Counted from the stretch's first letter, positions 17,701 to 29,125 are shown. The stretch is DNA of 64,000 bases from FLUQ01 sp031551515 (GCA_031551515.1 JAVBNL010000040.1:1-64000); one strand, 5' to 3'. The notes: generated by a model from the sequence alone, not told the origin. Numbers and translations are program-made.

Positions 17701-18202
17701 GATTGCCCGAGGCGGAGTCGAATACGGGATACGCAAACCGCAGCGTGGGCACGCCCGATATGGGCGCAAGGCCGTATGCGCCGACGGAGAAAGTACGGTT
17801 GCGCACGGCCGCGCTGACCTCTTTGCGGCCCACAAGGTTCAGGGAAGCGGCCCGCTCACGGCCTGATGCGACGACATTGCCCGCGGGGTCAAGCAAAAAC
17901 AGGTTGCTGTAAAACGGGTAGTTGGCCAAAAGGTCGCGGAACAACGCGGAGACTTCCTCCCCGTTGCGCGTGCGAACTTCTTCCAGTTGCGCGATGGTCA
18001 TCAGCAAAACCCGCGTATTCTCCGTCAAAAGCTGTTTTTGGCTGCTTATGTCGCGCACCAGCTCCGACGCTTTTTCCTGTGCCTCGGTCATGGCCCGCTG
18101 GCGGCTGTCCATTCCGGAATACAGAATAATGCCCAACGCGGGCAGCACCGCGAGGACAACTATGATGTACATGGTTTTCCGTACCGAACCGGAGAACAGC
18201 AT
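14717..18202 (-). CDS. Hybrid sensor histidine kinase: Cache, HAMP, HisKA, HATPase, two receivers, HPt
   Basis: 1161 residues. A membrane helix at 11-29 and a second at about 284-304 flank a periplasmic Cache-type sensor (about 35-275). HAMP follows at 305-360, HisKA with FLANMSHEIRTPMNAV (phospho-acceptor H384), then a complete ATPase domain: N-box N501, DTGIG at 533-537, FGGTGLGL at 561-568. Receiver 1 spans about 621-745 (D675), receiver 2 about 773-890 (D826), and an HPt domain has AHTMKGLAGSLG with H1006. All parts for a His-Asp-His phosphorelay are in one chain; no DNA-binding output domain is present. The neighbour at 18263 is a paralogue with a degenerate ATPase, only 60 bases away. 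Confidence 0.92.
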   Translation of the reverse strand: MLFSGSVRKTMYIIVVLAVLPALGIILYSGMDSRQRAMTEAQEKASELVRDISSQKQLLTENTRVLLMTIAQLEEVRTRNGEEVSALFRDLLANYPFYSNLFLLDPAGNVVASGRERAASLNLVGRKEVSAAVRNRTFSVGAYGLAPISGVPTLRFAYPVFDSASGNLIAVITGGIQTDQYTLDVTAKDMPKGAQIRLLDRDGRALFSYPAENASDPLREEEWRALSTAGKESGVLSLVTPEDEERILAYQQLTLSGTNNPYLTISLSMPNSDAYAEANAVLLRDLVLLAMASMAAFGITWLVGRSAITRPLRNLLAAAGRLGRGELGARTDMQHLPGEMGKLARAFDAMAVTLETRNQELVRAKLAADAANKAKSEFLANMSHEIRTPMNAVIGMAYLALKTPLTAKQQSYVNKIYAAANTLLGIINDILDFSKIESGQLLIEHVPFRLEDLLDSMAVLISQKAEEKDLEILFRVDNKIPPVLIGDPLRLGQILTNLGNNAVKFTEKGEIIISCSLMENLGDKVRLRFVVRDTGIGMTPEQQGRLFQAFTQADGSTTRRFGGTGLGLTITKRLLELMDGDIRVESTYGQGSIFTFTVRLGYEAAQDQPQLFSEAVGAKARVLVVDDNESACDVLVMLLMDLFFSASCASSAEQAFAMLRQAEEEGNPYSLVLMDWRMSVMDGVEATYVLRNKLGLQEPPPVIIVTAFGRGETLAQAEKAGAAAVLYKPVNKSLLYDTILTLLHGKGETRRLAVQVKQQRSEHTEQYRLPGTQILLVEDNPVNQQVATELLEDAGATVVVADTGVAALAALEKSTAVPPFDLVLMDLQMPEMDGYEAASRIRADHRYDTMPIIAMTAHAMVEERLRCLELGMNDHISKPIEVNKFFNTLQNWIQPKAGSGGQPTPDEHAPSPFAQGRTAKEQPRAQEPYETSDEMETRILPARAEEKPQVALPPLPGLDVASALKRLGGNAALYGKIARQFVANQAATAKEYSEAANAGDKQRIAHTMKGLAGSLGAEDLSAAALHLENTLSLNDATELQQAETAFLDAFALVLETLRAAFAEPGEPEEQGGTAGTPAAQHAAPKGAAASQEEAGQALQTLIAYLRDDDAAAYAFVEHNARTLSAAMSKAEFLAVRQAVAQFEFEDALRVLAGHGDGEDAR

Positions 18203-18262
18203 TACCTGGCCTTACTCTGTCGCATGCGACGGTTTGTACGTCTTTGCATCCCCCCGCCGGGG

Positions 18263-21202
<2,940 letters not shown>

Positions 21203-21334
21203 GCCTGCCCCAACCAATGCCTACGGCCCCCGTCCCTTAAAGAGTAAGCCCGCGACACGGGCATGAATGCGATGCTAATACCATAACAAACCGGCGGCGC
21301 AAGGGCAAAGAAAATTCGGTTCCCAGCAAGCTTG

Positions 21335-21976
21335 TCAACGCGGCGAACCCTGCGCCGGGGCGCTCTGAACCTTTACAGGACGCGCAATGGGCTTGCCCGC
21401 ATCATCGCAAAGAGACATCAGCAGGTTCTTACCCATCCCATCCAAACGTATCAGCCCGTACCGGGCGCGTTCGTATGCTTGCGCGTGCCCTTCTTGAAAA
21501 TAGAAGGCGGATGAGGCCACCTGCGCGCGCCCTCCGTGAACCCGGTAAAAAAGATGCATTTCTCCATCCGCAAGAGGGCTGCCGTCATCCAGGCGCACAA
21601 AAACCGCCACGCCCGCGGGCAGCGTCACGGAACGACCCCGGCGTGTTTCAACCGCGCCGGCCTCGGTCGTGAGGCGAATGACGGCCAGGCCGGAAGAAGG
21701 CCAGTCGGAGCGGAAATCCATCGATCGCCCCCAGCCGCCACGGCGGCGGGAAGAACTTCCCGTGCCGTATTTGGCCCGCAACGCGTCGCTGAGATCTCTG
21801 TTCAGCGCAAAGTCCAGCGTCATGTACTCGCCCATCAAAAGCGCGCGCGGGTCCACAGGCGCAAGCTCCAGCAGCACTTCGCGTCCGTTCGAACGCAGTT
21901 TCTCCTTCTGCGCCACGGACCAGGTGAATCCCAAAAGCAACAGGCAAATGGTGCCGAGAATAAGCAATCTACGCAT
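21335..21976 (-). CDS. GDYXXLXY-domain membrane-anchored protein
   Basis: 213 residues. One N-terminal membrane helix (residues 3-20) is followed by a periplasmic domain with ELAPVDPRALLMGEYMTLDF, the variant GEYMTLDF of the motif that names the GDYXXLXY family, and a beta-rich remainder. Its start overlaps the stop of the upstream gene by 8 bases, so the pair is translationally coupled. The family regularly accompanies DUF2157/DUF4401 membrane proteins, as here. The biochemical role of the pair is not established to my knowledge. Confidence 0.82.
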   Translation of the reverse strand: MRRLLILGTICLLLLGFTWSVAQKEKLRSNGREVLLELAPVDPRALLMGEYMTLDFALNRDLSDALRAKYGTGSSSRRRGGWGRSMDFRSDWPSSGLAVIRLTTEAGAVETRRGRSVTLPAGVAVFVRLDDGSPLADGEMHLFYRVHGGRAQVASSAFYFQEGHAQAYERARYGLIRLDGMGKNLLMSLCDDAGKPIARPVKVQSAPAQGSPR

Positions 21977-24242
21977 GGCCGGCCTCCCCAGATGCGCCGT
22001 TTTGCGCCGCGAAGCCGTTCGTCAGTGTTTTCACGCCCAGGCCGGCCGCCAGCAAAATGAACCCCACAGCGGCCAGGGTCAATGATTTTTGCAGCAGCGT
22101 CAGCCCCAGGTAGTAATAATAGTAGACCATATAGGCGAAGAGGAAAAAGCCTGTGGAACCGAGCAGCACCGGGCTCGCCAGATACCGGGCCAGGCCCATG
22201 CCGAACACGGCCGCGCCCACGCCCGGCAAATACCAGCCAAGGGGCAGCGACAGAGCCGACAGGGCCAAAAACGCGATACGCCAGGAGCCGCCTTGCATAT
22301 GGCGGGTTAAATTCCAGACCAGGCAGACGAAACCCGCGCCCGCGCCCAATCCTGCCGGAGCGGGCGAGAGAAACAGGGGCACGCCTATGGCCCCGCCTTC
22401 AATGCGCAGAGAAAAGGCAAAGATCAAAAAGACCAGCAGCCCCGCATAGGCCCCAAAAAGCAGGGGCGGCAGCAATTCTACGTGTTTCGCGTCATGCCGC
22501 CAGTTCGCTTCGCGGGTGAAAGCCACGGCCACGGCGCCGCACAGGGCGACCCACCACACGGCGCTAAGGGCAAGACAGACATAAACATTCAAAATGCCCT
22601 CCACGCTCCGATGCCGCCAGCCCCAGTTTCCGTAGCCGTAAGCCATGGAGCCCAGCCAAATGGGCAAGAGCGCGGCCAGGCACACGGCGGCCAAAAAACG
22701 GTACGAAGCGCTGCGGATAAACGGGACGCTGCACGCCAGAGGAAGCGAAAGCAAAAGCGCCCAGTGCTGCGGGCTGTCCGCCAGCATGCACAGGGCAGCA
22801 CCCGCACCGCCCGCGCCGGCCAAAGCGGCGGCAAAGCCGAAGCGTCGGGCGAAAAAAGACGGGCTGTGCGAGCACACGGCGGCCACAGCCAACAAAATGA
22901 AAGATCCGACAAGCAGCGGGCCCTGGAAGTTGTCGCGAAAATTCAGGGGCAGATACAGGAACAGGCCCAGAAACAGAATGAGCAAAAGCGCCGCCACCCA
23001 GCCGCCGAAGGCCAGCATGGCCTGAACGTACCAGGGAGAAGAGGTTGCCTGCGGCAGCGGCGCGGCCGCTTCTTCAGCCGCAAGCTCCAGAGACCGCAAG
23101 CGCGCCCACAGATCGGGCCATTCCCGTTTGCGGGCAAGGACGCTGAAAAAAGGCGCTTTTTCTTCCGCCCGGTTTTCAGAGTCGCCGAATTCCCCTTCCA
23201 TGCTTCGTTGCAGGTGGATCAACACTTTTCCCACCGCCCAGGTCAGGCCGATGAGAATCATGCCCCAGGCAAAGAGAGCGAACACCGGCTCACGAAAGAA
23301 AATTCTCGTCCGCAGCAACAGGGCCACAAACAGCGCGGCAAGGCCGCACACGCCGCAGGCCAGCATAAAGAGGTCGGGCTGCCGCCTGCGGTACCACAGC
23401 CATGCACCGGCAAGGCAGGCGATATAGAGCCCCCAGAATACCGGCTCGGAAGGCAGATAGAGCATTACATCCAGAAAACCCCGATGATAGTCGCCAAAGG
23501 CGATGCGGCCGAAGAGCGCCACAGTCAGGTTGGCCGTCAGGGCGAAGAAAAACAGCCTGGGCAGCCAGCGTACATGCAGCCAGGCATGGCGCGCATTGCC
23601 GCGCGTCAGATAGGCGGCCGCCTCCCACAGGGCCAGGGCCAGCGCCTGGGCCAAAACATATTCCGGCAGCAGGCCGAACAGCAGCAACATTTCTTCCGGA
23701 GCGGAAAAGGTCCGCCCCAGATAGAGCAGCACAAAAAGGCTGCCCACGATCCAGGCAGTCAGCCACAGCGCCGCCTGGCAGCCCGCAAGCGCCAGCAGGA
23801 GCAGCACCCCGGCCCAGACCCGGAACAGCTCCCACAGTTCCGCCCCGGTCTGATACGTCTGGCCGAACACCGCCAGCATGGGGCCCACGCAGATGCCGCA
23901 AACCAGCAACGAGAGACGCCCTGCCGTGCTGTCAGGCCCCAGTCGCACGGCGGCCAGCGCGGTCAGCGCCACAATGCCCTGCACCAGGGCCAGGCGGCTG
24001 AAGCGGTGCATGTCGGCCCAGTTCCAGGCGATAAAAAAGATTACCCCCGCTGCCAGAAAAAGCACGCCGCAAAGCAGCAGCACATGCCGCCAGAAATCGC
24101 CCCAGGCCCGCGCGCCGGGCCTGAAATCAAGATAATTAAGAGCCTCTTCCCAGGCCGGAGCGGACAGAGCGCCGCTTTCTCGCAGGCGGCATAAGGACGC
24201 CCTGGTCAGGCGGGGGACGGAAGGCGTAATCGGTTCGGTCAT
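21969..24242 (-). CDS. Large polytopic membrane protein, DUF2157-DUF4401 fusion
   Basis: 757 residues. The N-terminal soluble segment (residues 1-50, with LTRASLCRLRESGAL and an ALNYLDFRP motif) leads into about 20 hydrophobic helices. The N-terminal half fits DUF2157 and the C-terminal half fits DUF4401, families that in other genomes are separate neighbouring genes; here they are a single chain. A charged cytoplasmic loop lies near residues 355-405. The GDYXXLXY protein is encoded immediately downstream with an 8-base overlap, so they probably act in one membrane complex. No transport or enzyme motif seen. Confidence 0.78.
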   Translation of the reverse strand: MTEPITPSVPRLTRASLCRLRESGALSAPAWEEALNYLDFRPGARAWGDFWRHVLLLCGVLFLAAGVIFFIAWNWADMHRFSRLALVQGIVALTALAAVRLGPDSTAGRLSLLVCGICVGPMLAVFGQTYQTGAELWELFRVWAGVLLLLALAGCQAALWLTAWIVGSLFVLLYLGRTFSAPEEMLLLFGLLPEYVLAQALALALWEAAAYLTRGNARHAWLHVRWLPRLFFFALTANLTVALFGRIAFGDYHRGFLDVMLYLPSEPVFWGLYIACLAGAWLWYRRRQPDLFMLACGVCGLAALFVALLLRTRIFFREPVFALFAWGMILIGLTWAVGKVLIHLQRSMEGEFGDSENRAEEKAPFFSVLARKREWPDLWARLRSLELAAEEAAAPLPQATSSPWYVQAMLAFGGWVAALLLILFLGLFLYLPLNFRDNFQGPLLVGSFILLAVAAVCSHSPSFFARRFGFAAALAGAGGAGAALCMLADSPQHWALLLSLPLACSVPFIRSASYRFLAAVCLAALLPIWLGSMAYGYGNWGWRHRSVEGILNVYVCLALSAVWWVALCGAVAVAFTREANWRHDAKHVELLPPLLFGAYAGLLVFLIFAFSLRIEGGAIGVPLFLSPAPAGLGAGAGFVCLVWNLTRHMQGGSWRIAFLALSALSLPLGWYLPGVGAAVFGMGLARYLASPVLLGSTGFFLFAYMVYYYYYLGLTLLQKSLTLAAVGFILLAAGLGVKTLTNGFAAQNGASGEAGHA

Positions 24243-24396
24243 AACAGCTCGCGCGTAAAAGAAATTTCGGTCCGGCCTCTATCCCACTAACTGACAGGAA
24301 AAGCAATACGCGCAAAGCGAACAACCGAGCGAGGCGCCTTTCGGAAGCAACGGGGGGGGCTGTTCGCCTTGCCGCGCCAATAGCGCGCGTACTCGT

Positions 24397-25368
24397 TCAC
24401 ATTTCGGGGGAGCGCCTCTGATGTTGCGGCAGTATCGCCACAAGCGGCTTTGAGCTTGAATTGCACTTCTGAATGGCGGCGAAAGAGCACGGGAGATGGT
24501 CGGTGCTCAGGACATATAACGGGTACTCTCCACTGCGGGCGACTGGAGAGAAGCCCAGTTTTTTGGCGAGATCATCGCCTTCATTGGTGGTCGGCCGGCA
24601 GATTACGACCCGGATAGCCGGATGTTTCTGTAACAGGTTGAAAAGAGAAGCCCAGAACAATGCCAGCGTAACGGCCTGCAGTTTCTGGTCCGGCATACGG
24701 CTGGCCGGTTTTTCGACTATTCCCACATTGCAGATATAGAGCGCGCCCGCATCTACTTCGGGGCAGAAGCCCTTGTCGGGCAAATCGTTTATGGTATTTT
24801 TTCCGGAAAGTATGGCCTCGGTACTATCCTTCGAGATTGTTGCCATTATATAATATGACACAATTCTTCCGTTATACTCCAATGCGGAAACGTTTTCTTT
24901 TCTGCTGCGCACTATACTGACCAATGTATCAAAACCATGAATATTTCTCTTTCCGTAGTCAAAAATTTCATGATTATATATGACGTTCAGCATTCCATTC
25001 TCAACGTCCGGCATGACCGCGCGCAGTTCATATAAATGTAGAAAATCAATATCAATAACAGGAATTTTACTATAAATATATACAGTCACAATTTCCCAAA
25101 ATTCTTTTAATAGCACCGTTGTGATAATAAAAAAGCCAAATCCGACCATGATAATATCGAAGAATGAGTATAAATATGGAAGGTAAAGAATTGTGGATAT
25201 GTTAGCTAAAATTATTGATGGCAACAATACTCTTTGAACAGCATTTACTGTAAAAATTTTTCTTGGATTGCATATTGAGTATATTGAGCTACTTTTTGAT
25301 ATCAAAATATATTTTGATAATGCAGTAAGAGAATGCGTTACGCTCTCAAATTTTACTTTCTTTTCCAT
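24397..25368 (-). CDS. AT-rich orphan: two-helix membrane protein with GNAT-like C-terminal region
   Basis: 323 residues from the ATG at 25368 with GGCAGGG upstream; an ATG at 25458 gives a longer frame without support. Two hydrophobic segments lie at about residues 47-62 and 70-95. The C-terminal 130 residues have the feel of a GNAT domain: VDAGALYICNVGI strand, then LFWASLFNLLQKHPAIRVVI and KKLGFSPVARSGEYPLYVLS. I do not recognise the family and the acetyl-CoA loop is not clear. The 5' two thirds is far more AT-rich than its neighbours, suggesting horizontal acquisition. It stands alone between the DUF2157 operon and the microcompartment operon. Confidence 0.6.
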   Translation of the reverse strand: MEKKVKFESVTHSLTALSKYILISKSSSIYSICNPRKIFTVNAVQRVLLPSIILANISTILYLPYLYSFFDIIMVGFGFFIITTVLLKEFWEIVTVYIYSKIPVIDIDFLHLYELRAVMPDVENGMLNVIYNHEIFDYGKRNIHGFDTLVSIVRSRKENVSALEYNGRIVSYYIMATISKDSTEAILSGKNTINDLPDKGFCPEVDAGALYICNVGIVEKPASRMPDQKLQAVTLALFWASLFNLLQKHPAIRVVICRPTTNEGDDLAKKLGFSPVARSGEYPLYVLSTDHLPCSFAAIQKCNSSSKPLVAILPQHQRRSPEM

Positions 25369-25522
25369 GGCAATACCCTGCCGTCCAAAATTGCCCTGCC
25401 TTGTGCAATTAGAGATCTCACCTATTGTCTGGATACAGAAAATTTTTGCATATAACAAGTCGTTTTATTTCACTGGACGCGCAAGCTATTGCAATAAGAA
25501 ACAAGCGGAAAGGAGCCCCCGC

Positions 25523-25563
25523 AACGCAAACAGCCCGGCAAGAGTTGCCGGGCTGTTTGCGTT
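25523..25563 (-). terminator. Strong hairpin at the end of the microcompartment operon
   Basis: Perfect 19-bp inverted repeat, AACGCAAACAGCCCGGCAA, with a 3-base GAG loop, 22 bases after the aldehyde dehydrogenase stop. No U-tract follows on the minus strand, so it may be a transcript-stabilising 3' end as well as, or instead of, an intrinsic terminator. Confidence 0.7.
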
Positions 25564-25584
25564 GTCTGGAAAGGTGCAAAAAAC

Positions 25585-27015
25585 TCAGACGATGCGGAAG
25601 TTGTCGACCAGGGTGCAGCGGCGCAGCCGCACAAAGGTTCTCGCGCTGGTCACGCCCTCCCCGGTGGGGGTGGATATGGTCATGCTGGTCCAGCCTTCGC
25701 CGCCCGCGCCCAAAGAGGCTATGTGCGGGCCGTTTTTCACGAACAGACTGGTGTTCACCAGGGCGGCCATCTTCTGCATGTTGTTGATATTCGTGGAGTG
25801 CAGCCCGGCCGTGTGGCACAGGCCCCGCTCGAGAATCAGCGCCCATTCCACGGCTTCGTCGAAATTGCGTGAGCGCAATATTGGCAGCACGGGCATCATC
25901 TGTTCCACGCGGGCAAAAGCGTGATCGATGTCGCGGCCCACATCCACGATGAGCAAACGGCAGCTTTCCGGCACGGAGATGCCCGCTTCCGCCGCTATTT
26001 TGGCCGCGTCGCGCCCCACCCACTTGGGGTTGGCCACGGCGTTCGGGCCGGGATAATTTTTCAAGGCGAACCGGGCTATGGCGTCCGCCTGTTCCAGCGT
26101 GATCTCGCAGGCGCCCACGGCTTTCAGCTCCTGCTTCAGGCGGTCGGCCACGGAATCGACGGCGATGATTTCTTTTTCATCCGCGCAGATGATATTGTTG
26201 TCGAACGAAGCGCCGTCATAAATGCTGCGGGCTGCGCGGCTGATATCCGCCGTTTCGTCCACCACCACAGGGGGGTTGCCCGCGCCGGCGGCCATGACTC
26301 GCATGGTCGCATGCTTGCGGGCCGCTTCCACCACGGCTTCGCCGCCGGTGACCACCAGCAGATTGATGCCTTTATAGGCAAAAAGCTGCTGCGCGATTTC
26401 TATGGTGGGTTCGCGCACCGCCACCAGCAGGTTGCGGATACCGGTTTCTCGGGCGATGGCCTGGTTCAGAAGTTGAATGGCCTTTTGCGAAACCCGCTTC
26501 GCCGCCGGGTGCGGGGCGAAGACCACGGAGTTGCCCGCGGCGACCATGCTGATGCCGTTGTTGATGACCGTGGCCGCCGGGTTGGTGGAGGGCGTGACGG
26601 AAGCGATGACGCCCCAGGGCGCGTTTTCAATCAAGGTCAGGCCCGCGTCGCCGGTGATGGCCACCGGAGAGAGCGCTTCCGGGCCGGGGGTGCGTTCCGC
26701 TTCCAGCACGTTTTTCTTGATCTTGTCTTCAATGCGGCCCATGCCGGTTTCCGCCACAGCCATTTCCGCCAGCATGCGTGCATGTTCCACGCCCGCTTTG
26801 CGCATGGCGGCGACGACCTTGTCGCGCACGGCTATGGTGCCGATCTTGGGATAGGCCGCTTTGGCTGCGGCCACAGCGGCGTCCAGCGTTTCAAATATGC
26901 CGTCGTCGCCCGCCTGGCTTGCCGCATGACTCGCCGCCCCAGCGGAAGCGCCAGGGGCCGTTACCATCTGCCGCAACACTTCCGCGACTATGCGTTCCAC
27001 ATCCTGCTGCTGCAT
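25585..27015 (-). CDS. eutE: CoA-acylating acetaldehyde dehydrogenase of the microcompartment (EutE/PduP type)
   Basis: 476 residues. It oxidises acetaldehyde to acetyl-CoA with NAD+ and CoA inside the shell. The N-terminal 17 residues (MQQQDVERIVAEVLRQM) form the amphipathic encapsulation helix seen on PduP/EutE, joined by an Ala/Gly linker to the enzyme at about residue 38. The catalytic Cys lies in SFDNNIICADEKEIIAV, and the cofactor region includes APWGVIASVTPSTNPAATVI. Length is usual for the family. It is the last gene of the operon, before the hairpin at 25523. AAGGATCGGGT precedes its ATG. The substrate assignment rests on the isethionate lyase nearby, which produces acetaldehyde. Confidence 0.93.
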   Translation of the reverse strand: MQQQDVERIVAEVLRQMVTAPGASAGAASHAASQAGDDGIFETLDAAVAAAKAAYPKIGTIAVRDKVVAAMRKAGVEHARMLAEMAVAETGMGRIEDKIKKNVLEAERTPGPEALSPVAITGDAGLTLIENAPWGVIASVTPSTNPAATVINNGISMVAAGNSVVFAPHPAAKRVSQKAIQLLNQAIARETGIRNLLVAVREPTIEIAQQLFAYKGINLLVVTGGEAVVEAARKHATMRVMAAGAGNPPVVVDETADISRAARSIYDGASFDNNIICADEKEIIAVDSVADRLKQELKAVGACEITLEQADAIARFALKNYPGPNAVANPKWVGRDAAKIAAEAGISVPESCRLLIVDVGRDIDHAFARVEQMMPVLPILRSRNFDEAVEWALILERGLCHTAGLHSTNINNMQKMAALVNTSLFVKNGPHIASLGAGGEGWTSMTISTPTGEGVTSARTFVRLRRCTLVDNFRIV

Positions 27016-27191
27016 ACCCGATCCTTAAGAGAAGATTAACTTTGAAACATTGTTTTCAACAATCCAGGGAAACAAAAAGCAGCATTTTTATCTGATGCGT
27101 ACAAGCCGAAGCGGCTTGTACTAAAGGCACGCTGCGCTGCTCGCTTGCGGGCGTCCGCTGAGGCGTCCGCCAGAGCATGTGCCATGCTCGA

Positions 27192-27479
27192 TCAATTTTT
27201 CTTGTAAAGCGTCTTCGCGCGGCACGAAACCTGATCCACGATGCCCACGATAGCCAGGTCCAACGCTGAATCCGGCGTGCAAACCTTGCGGGCCGAACTG
27301 CCGCGCACCAAAATGACCCACTCGCCTTCACCCGCGCCGATGGGGTCAAGCGCCACGTGGCGTTCGCCCGTGGGCTTGCCTTCGCTATCCAGCAGGTCGA
27401 CCAGCAGCAGGGAATTATGCGGCAGTGTCGAGGCCCGCACCGTGGCCACGACCTGACCCGCAACCTTGCCAAGTTCCAT
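27192..27479 (-). CDS. eutN: Microcompartment vertex protein BMC-P (EutN/CcmL)
   Basis: 95 residues starting MELGKVAGQVVATVRASTLP, with LLLVDLLDSEG, ALDPIGAGEGEWVILVRGSS and ALDLAIVGIVDQV: the full EutN/CcmL fold. Five copies cap each vertex of the polyhedral shell. GGAGGTATCT precedes the ATG. A hairpin at 27550-27585 separates it from the BMC-H gene upstream, which may lower its expression to the small number of copies needed. It is the only BMC-P gene visible in the window. Confidence 0.95.
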   Translation of the reverse strand: MELGKVAGQVVATVRASTLPHNSLLLVDLLDSEGKPTGERHVALDPIGAGEGEWVILVRGSSARKVCTPDSALDLAIVGIVDQVSCRAKTLYKKN

Positions 27480-27549
27480 AGATACCTCCGTTCCTGTGCA
27501 GAACCCGCATCGCCTGTGAGAATCGCGCCCCTCGCAGGGGCCGCGCCTC

Positions 27550-27585
27550 CCGTGCGGCCGCCTTGTCGCAAAGACGGCCGCACGG
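27550..27585 (-). terminator. Intercistronic hairpin between BMC-H and BMC-P genes
   Basis: 11-bp stem CCGTGCGGCCG / CGGCCGCACGG with a 14-base loop in the 152-base gap. No U-tract, so an attenuator or an mRNA processing/protection structure is more likely than a full stop. It lies where shell stoichiometry calls for a large drop between hexamer and pentamer proteins. Confidence 0.55.
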
Positions 27586-27631
27586 AGAAGATGCTCCGCG
27601 GATGCGGAATACTGCGGACGATCCGCTGCGT

Positions 27632-27910
27632 TTATTTACGCTGCAAGGGGAACACGGTTTCCAGGTCCGCATGGGGACGAGGAATCACGTGCACGGCGAT
27701 CAGTTCGCCGCCCACGCGCTGCACCGCGGCCGCGCCAGCGTCCGTTGCGGCTTTGCAGGCGGCCACGTCGCCGCGCACCATGGCGGTGACATAGCCGCCG
27801 CCGATCTGTTCGTAAGAAATCAGGGTGACCCGGGCCGCTTTGACCATGGCGTCAGCCGCTTCAATCAGACCCACCAAACCTCTGGTTTCGATCAAGCCGA
27901 GAGCATCCAT
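27632..27910 (-). CDS. Microcompartment hexameric shell protein BMC-H (EutM/PduA type)
   Basis: 92 residues, a single BMC domain: MDALGLIETRGLVGLIEAAD, then MVKAARVTLISYEQIGGGYV, MVRGDVAACKAATDAGA and VIPRPHADLETVFP. This is the standard length and motif set for the main shell facet protein. The pore loop reads QIGGGYV. AAGGAGAAAACA precedes the ATG. It is 109 bases downstream of the phosphotransacetylase gene in the same minus-strand run. It would form the bulk of the shell, with the extended BMC-H (30688-31140) and BMC-T (31155-31709) as minor components. Confidence 0.96.
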   Translation of the reverse strand: MDALGLIETRGLVGLIEAADAMVKAARVTLISYEQIGGGYVTAMVRGDVAACKAATDAGAAAVQRVGGELIAVHVIPRPHADLETVFPLQRK

Positions 27911-28019
27911 TGTTTTCTCCTTATCTAGTTAACCGGTTGATAACGTTATAAAACAAAACCAAAATATTTTATCTCCGCCGGGCTTTCCCGGCAAAGCAAA
28001 TCGTTTTTCGCGCGGCGCT

Positions 28020-29045
28020 TCAGCCGGCGACTCCGCCCCGGTGCAGGGCAGTGCCCACCAGGGCCACCTGATAGATATCTTCCGCGCTGCACCCGCGCGA
28101 AAGGTCGTGCCATCCTCCGCCAAGCCCCTGCAACAGAGGCCCTAGCGCCGTATACCCCCCTAGTCGCTGGGCGACCTTGTAGGCGATGTTGCCCGCTTCC
28201 AACGAAGGAAAAATGAACACGTTGGCCCGGCCGGCCACTTCGCTTTTGGGCACTTTCTGGGCCGCCACTTCCGGCACGGTGGCCGCGTCGAACTGCAACT
28301 CGCCATCCACGACGAGGTCGGGCTTTTTGGCCTTCACTCTTGCGGCCGCGTCCCTCATGCGCTCGGCGCGCGGGTGTTTCGCGCTGCCGTGGCTGGAGAA
28401 CGATAAAAACGCCACCCGGGGCTGCTCGTTAGTCATGCGCCGGTATTGCTCGGCGGAGGCCAGCGCGATATCCACAAGCTGCTCGTCCGTGGGTTCCGGA
28501 ATAACCCCGGCGTCGGCAAAGACCAGCACCGTGCGGTCTTCCGGTTTTTCACCGGGCGCAATCATGAAAAAGAAACTCGAGACCGTCTTGCAGCCCGGCG
28601 CGGTGCCTATGATGCGCAAACCCGCCCGCAGCATGTCCGCCGTGGAGGTGATGTTGCCGCCAACCCCCACCTCCGCCTCCCCGCGCCGCACCATCATGGC
28701 TCCGGCGGCCAGGGGGCAGCGCATGGCTTTCGTCGCTTCATCTTCCGCCACGGGCTTGCCTTTCGCTTCCTGCAAAGCCCGGTATTCCGCGATATTTTGC
28801 GCCAAAAGTCCGGGGGATGCCGGATCCACCGCTTCCACCGGCGCGGGCGCGCCGCCTTCGCGGCGCAGCACCTCACGCGCCAGGTCGCGCACAACCAAAG
28901 GGCGGCCCATCAGCACCGGCGCGGCCAGCCCTTCACGGGCCAGGCGCAACGCGGCGGAAACGGCGCGCGCATCCTCCCCGTCCGGAAAGACGAGGCGGGC
29001 CGGGCTGTTCCGGAACATGGCTATGCAGCGACCAATCAACGGCAT
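28020..29045 (-). CDS. eutD: Phosphate acetyltransferase of the microcompartment (EutD/short Pta type)
   Basis: 341 residues from the ATG at 29045 with GTGAGGA upstream; a GTG 4 codons earlier overlaps that site. Converts acetyl-CoA to acetyl phosphate, freeing CoA inside the shell for the aldehyde dehydrogenase. It is the catalytic PTA domain alone: ARLVFPDGEDAR near the N-terminus, GVGGNITSTADMLRAG, VANVFIFP-like ANVFIFPSLEAGNIAYK, and the C-terminal GPLLQGLGGGWHDLSRG. A second, longer phosphotransacetylase at 60511 probably serves central metabolism. No acetate kinase gene is visible in the window. Confidence 0.93.
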   Translation of the reverse strand: MPLIGRCIAMFRNSPARLVFPDGEDARAVSAALRLAREGLAAPVLMGRPLVVRDLAREVLRREGGAPAPVEAVDPASPGLLAQNIAEYRALQEAKGKPVAEDEATKAMRCPLAAGAMMVRRGEAEVGVGGNITSTADMLRAGLRIIGTAPGCKTVSSFFFMIAPGEKPEDRTVLVFADAGVIPEPTDEQLVDIALASAEQYRRMTNEQPRVAFLSFSSHGSAKHPRAERMRDAAARVKAKKPDLVVDGELQFDAATVPEVAAQKVPKSEVAGRANVFIFPSLEAGNIAYKVAQRLGGYTALGPLLQGLGGGWHDLSRGCSAEDIYQVALVGTALHRGGVAG

Positions 29046-29060
29046 GACTATCCTCACGGT

Positions 29061-29125
29061 TCGCGGGGAGGCGCTGCCTCCCCGAACCCCTCCGCCAGGG
29101 GCTGAGCCCCTGGACCCGCGATAGG
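29061..29125. repeat. Dispersed GC-hairpin repeat, copy 1
   Basis: Two adjacent perfect hairpins: GGGGAGGCGCTGCCTCCCC (29065-29083) and CCAGGGGCTGAGCCCCTGG (29095-29113), followed by ACCCGCGA. It lies between the EutT-like and phosphotransacetylase genes, inside an operon, so transcripts would carry it. Other copies are at 42004, 62245, 62382 and 63895. Confidence 0.8.

Noticed and set aside
22482..24194. Long plus-strand frame opposite the DUF2157-DUF4401 gene
   Set aside because: Gln/Arg/Pro-rich shadow of a membrane protein; no start signal or recognisable domain.
27056..27583. Overlapping minus-strand frames around the BMC-P gene
   Set aside because: Arg/Trp-rich translations in the wrong frame of the eutN gene and its flanks.
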